Positions 5,558 to 7,021 of a DNA stretch of 7,021 nt are shown here, piece by piece. The DNA is from Firmicutes bacterium UBA6418 (GTDB lineage: Bacteria > Bacillota > Clostridia > Peptostreptococcales > Anaerovoracaceae). The DNA is taken from positions 14,351 to 21,371 of the forward strand of contig DJPG01000055.1 in NCBI GenBank assembly GCA_002439735.1, in the 5' to 3' direction. The first letter of the stretch is position 1. Every line of letters begins with the position of its first letter. The translations under genes were made by a program, and so were the position numbers. The notes under the pieces were generated by a model that made no database searches, was not told where the DNA came from, and saw nothing but the letters and a program-made list of their open reading frames with translations.

Positions 5558-6706
5558 AGCCAGTATATAAGTTATAAAGTTAACCAAGACGTTCTACAGT
5601 GGGCAATAAAAGAATCACAAAAAAATTTCGCAGAAATCAAAGGTAAATATCCTAAGATCAACGACTGGATCGACGGCAGCGCTGAACCTACCTTGCGACA
5701 ACTTGAAAATTTAGCAAATTATTTAAAGGTTCCATTTGGATATATGTTTTTACAACGGCCACCAAAAGATAATTTTTTGAAAGCCGAGTTTAGATCGATC
5801 AATAATAAGGCTCCGCATGTGAGCAAAAATCTAAAGGATACATTGCTTGAGATGGACAGCCGCCAAAATTGGATGAGCGAATATAGAAAAAATCTTGGCT
5901 GGGAAAAGTTAGACATCATAAGCAAATTTAATGCAAATGTCAGTGAACGAACAGCTTGTGAGGATATTGCACAATGTGCAAAAGATATTTTGGAAATTGA
6001 TCCGGAATGGTTTGCTACGCAAAACACATATGAAAAGGCGTATGCCTTTTTGAGAGAAAAATTAGAAAATGCAGGCATAATGGTTATGCAGAATGGAACT
6101 GTGGGGTTTGATACTCACAGGAAACTGGATTTAAATGAATTTAGGGCGTTCATGCTCTATGATGAAATTGCACCTTTGATATTTATCAATGCAGCAGATA
6201 CAACTCCCGGAAAGATATTTTCTTTAATCCATGAGTATATTCATATTTTATTTCAACAAGAGGATATTCTTTTGGATTCGGATGCTGTAGAAATAAAGGA
6301 GAATGAGCAGAAAATAAATAAAATTACCGCTGAGTTTTTAATGCCGACAGGTATCGTGGCAACAAAATGGAAAGAGACAACATATAAAACGGAAACTGCG
6401 CATATCGAATCTTTGGCAAAATTGTTCAAAGTTAGTAACTATGCTTTATCGATAAGGTTAGCCGAATTAGGAATTGTCAGCCGAAACATGGTAACACTTT
6501 TTGCACAGAGAGCAAATAATCGTAAGCACGGGGGAAGCGGAGGAGACTTCTATGCGACATATTACTCCAGAATGAGCCCAAGCTTTCTGCGTTCTGTAAT
6601 CAGCCAAGCCGAGGCGGGGAATCTTAGTTATACGTATGCATACAAGTTACTGGGCGGCATAAAGAGCAGCATGTACAGTCAAATAAGGGGAGAAATCTAT
6701 GGATAA
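5555..6706 (+). CDS. HTH (XRE-like) plus ImmA/IrrE family zinc metallopeptidase
   Basis: The product has 383 residues from the TTG start. Residues about 10-65 form a shortened XRE-like helix-turn-helix unit (VLQWAIKESQ, then YPKINDWIDG and PTLRQLENLANYLKVPFGYMFL), typical of the COG2856/ImmA-IrrE family. The peptidase domain carries the zinc motif HEYIH (226-230) with the downstream Glu of ITAEFLMP (Glu260) as probable third ligand, so the catalytic site looks intact. The C-terminal block GGDFYATYYSR ... LSYTYAYKLLGG is a conserved tail of this subfamily. Known members cleave XRE repressors to derepress mobile elements (ImmA) or DNA-damage genes (IrrE/PprI); the substrate here is unknown. It overlaps the following DUF4411 gene by 8 bases. 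It is AT-rich compared with the aro operon, suggesting acquisition. No signal peptide or membrane segment is seen, so it is cytoplasmic. Confidence 0.9.
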   Translation: MSQYISYKVNQDVLQWAIKESQKNFAEIKGKYPKINDWIDGSAEPTLRQLENLANYLKVPFGYMFLQRPPKDNFLKAEFRSINNKAPHVSKNLKDTLLEMDSRQNWMSEYRKNLGWEKLDIISKFNANVSERTACEDIAQCAKDILEIDPEWFATQNTYEKAYAFLREKLENAGIMVMQNGTVGFDTHRKLDLNEFRAFMLYDEIAPLIFINAADTTPGKIFSLIHEYIHILFQQEDILLDSDAVEIKENEQKINKITAEFLMPTGIVATKWKETTYKTETAHIESLAKLFKVSNYALSIRLAELGIVSRNMVTLFAQRANNRKHGGSGGDFYATYYSRMSPSFLRSVISQAEAGNLSYTYAYKLLGGIKSSMYSQIRGEIYG

Positions 6707-7021
6707 AGAGTATATTATCGATTCTAATATATTGATTTCTTCAAGCAGACGCTTTTATCCATTTGACATTATGCCGGGTTTTTGGAGACAATTTCTTGAA
6801 AAAATTGACGGAAAGGTTGTTTTAATTGATAAGGTAAAAGAAGAAATCTTCAATGGGGATGACGAGTTAAGTGATTGGCTGCGAGAAAATCAAGCATGTT
6901 TTATTCAAAAAAATATGTCTGATATAGAGGTGATAAATGCTTATAGCAGAATTATTCAAAATGTGGCAGATAACCCTCATTATAGTGAAGCAGCAAAAGA
7001 AGAATTCGCACGGGTTGCAGA
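6699..7021 (+). CDS. DUF4411 family PIN-like protein, 5' part only
   Basis: The ATG at 6699 overlaps the peptidase stop by 8 bases and follows AAGGGGAG (6685-6692) by six bases. The 107 visible codons begin MDKEYIIDSNILISSS, then RFYPFDIMPGFW (19-29), then LIDKVKEEIFNGDDELSDW (42-60). This is the pattern I recognise for DUF4411: a PIN-type first strand with Asp8 and Asn10, the YPFD...PGFW box, and a V-x-x-E-I segment with Glu49 as the second acidic residue. PIN domains are metal-dependent ribonucleases and often the toxins of toxin-antitoxin pairs; the remaining acidic residues should lie beyond the window. The family length is, to my recollection, about 160-180 residues, so roughly a third is missing. 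The link to the upstream ImmA/IrrE protein recurs across bacteria. Toxin activity is inferred, not shown. Confidence 0.82.
   Translation, partial: MDKEYIIDSNILISSSRRFYPFDIMPGFWRQFLEKIDGKVVLIDKVKEEIFNGDDELSDWLRENQACFIQKNMSDIEVINAYSRIIQNVADNPHYSEAAKEEFARVA

Noticed and set aside
5360..5587. - strand open frame across the tRNA 3' half, terminator and promoter
   Set aside because: It covers a tRNA arm and a perfect terminator stem, which explain the sequence far better.
5432..7021. CRISPR array or insertion-sequence ends in the AT-rich region
   Set aside because: I looked for regularly spaced repeats and terminal inverted repeats and saw none; no transposase or integrase frame is present.

Overview
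The window looks like chromosome from a Gram-positive, Clostridia-like member of the Bacillota. The signs are strong AGGAGG-type ribosome binding sites, two genes that appear to start at TTG, a tRNA gene with its CCA encoded, and clostridial-type variants of AroC, AroA and the DAHP synthase. I cannot name a genus from this sequence.

Positions 1-5223 hold the 3' part of an aromatic amino acid operon, all on the + strand: aroB (3' end only), aroC, aroQ, aroA, tyrA and aroF (class I DAHP synthase). It is packed very tightly. aroB/aroC, aroC/aroQ and aroQ/aroA each overlap by an ATGA, aroA/tyrA overlap by 11 bases, and only tyrA/aroF has a gap (30 bases). Together the genes encode pathway entry (AroF), ring closure (AroB), dehydration (AroQ), the EPSP step (AroA), chorismate formation (AroC) and the tyrosine branch (TyrA). 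Shikimate dehydrogenase, shikimate kinase and prephenate dehydratase are not in the window.

Positions 5224-5431 hold a single tRNA-Arg(ACG) gene. It has its own near-consensus promoter, a short palindrome in its leader and a strong intrinsic terminator starting 2 bases after the CCA. No separate terminator for the aro operon is visible, so operon transcripts may run through the tRNA to this terminator.

Positions 5432-7021 change character. They are AT-rich (two sampled lines are about 35-38% GC, against up to 67% in the aro operon) and carry an accessory gene pair under its own promoter. The first gene encodes a helix-turn-helix plus ImmA/IrrE-type zinc peptidase. It overlaps by 8 bases a second gene for a DUF4411/PIN-like protein, which runs off the window end. 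This resembles a toxin-antitoxin or stress-response module, and it sits just downstream of a tRNA gene, a common integration site for mobile elements. It is the part of the window most worth a second look. The families are known, but the biological role of the pair is not evident from the sequence.
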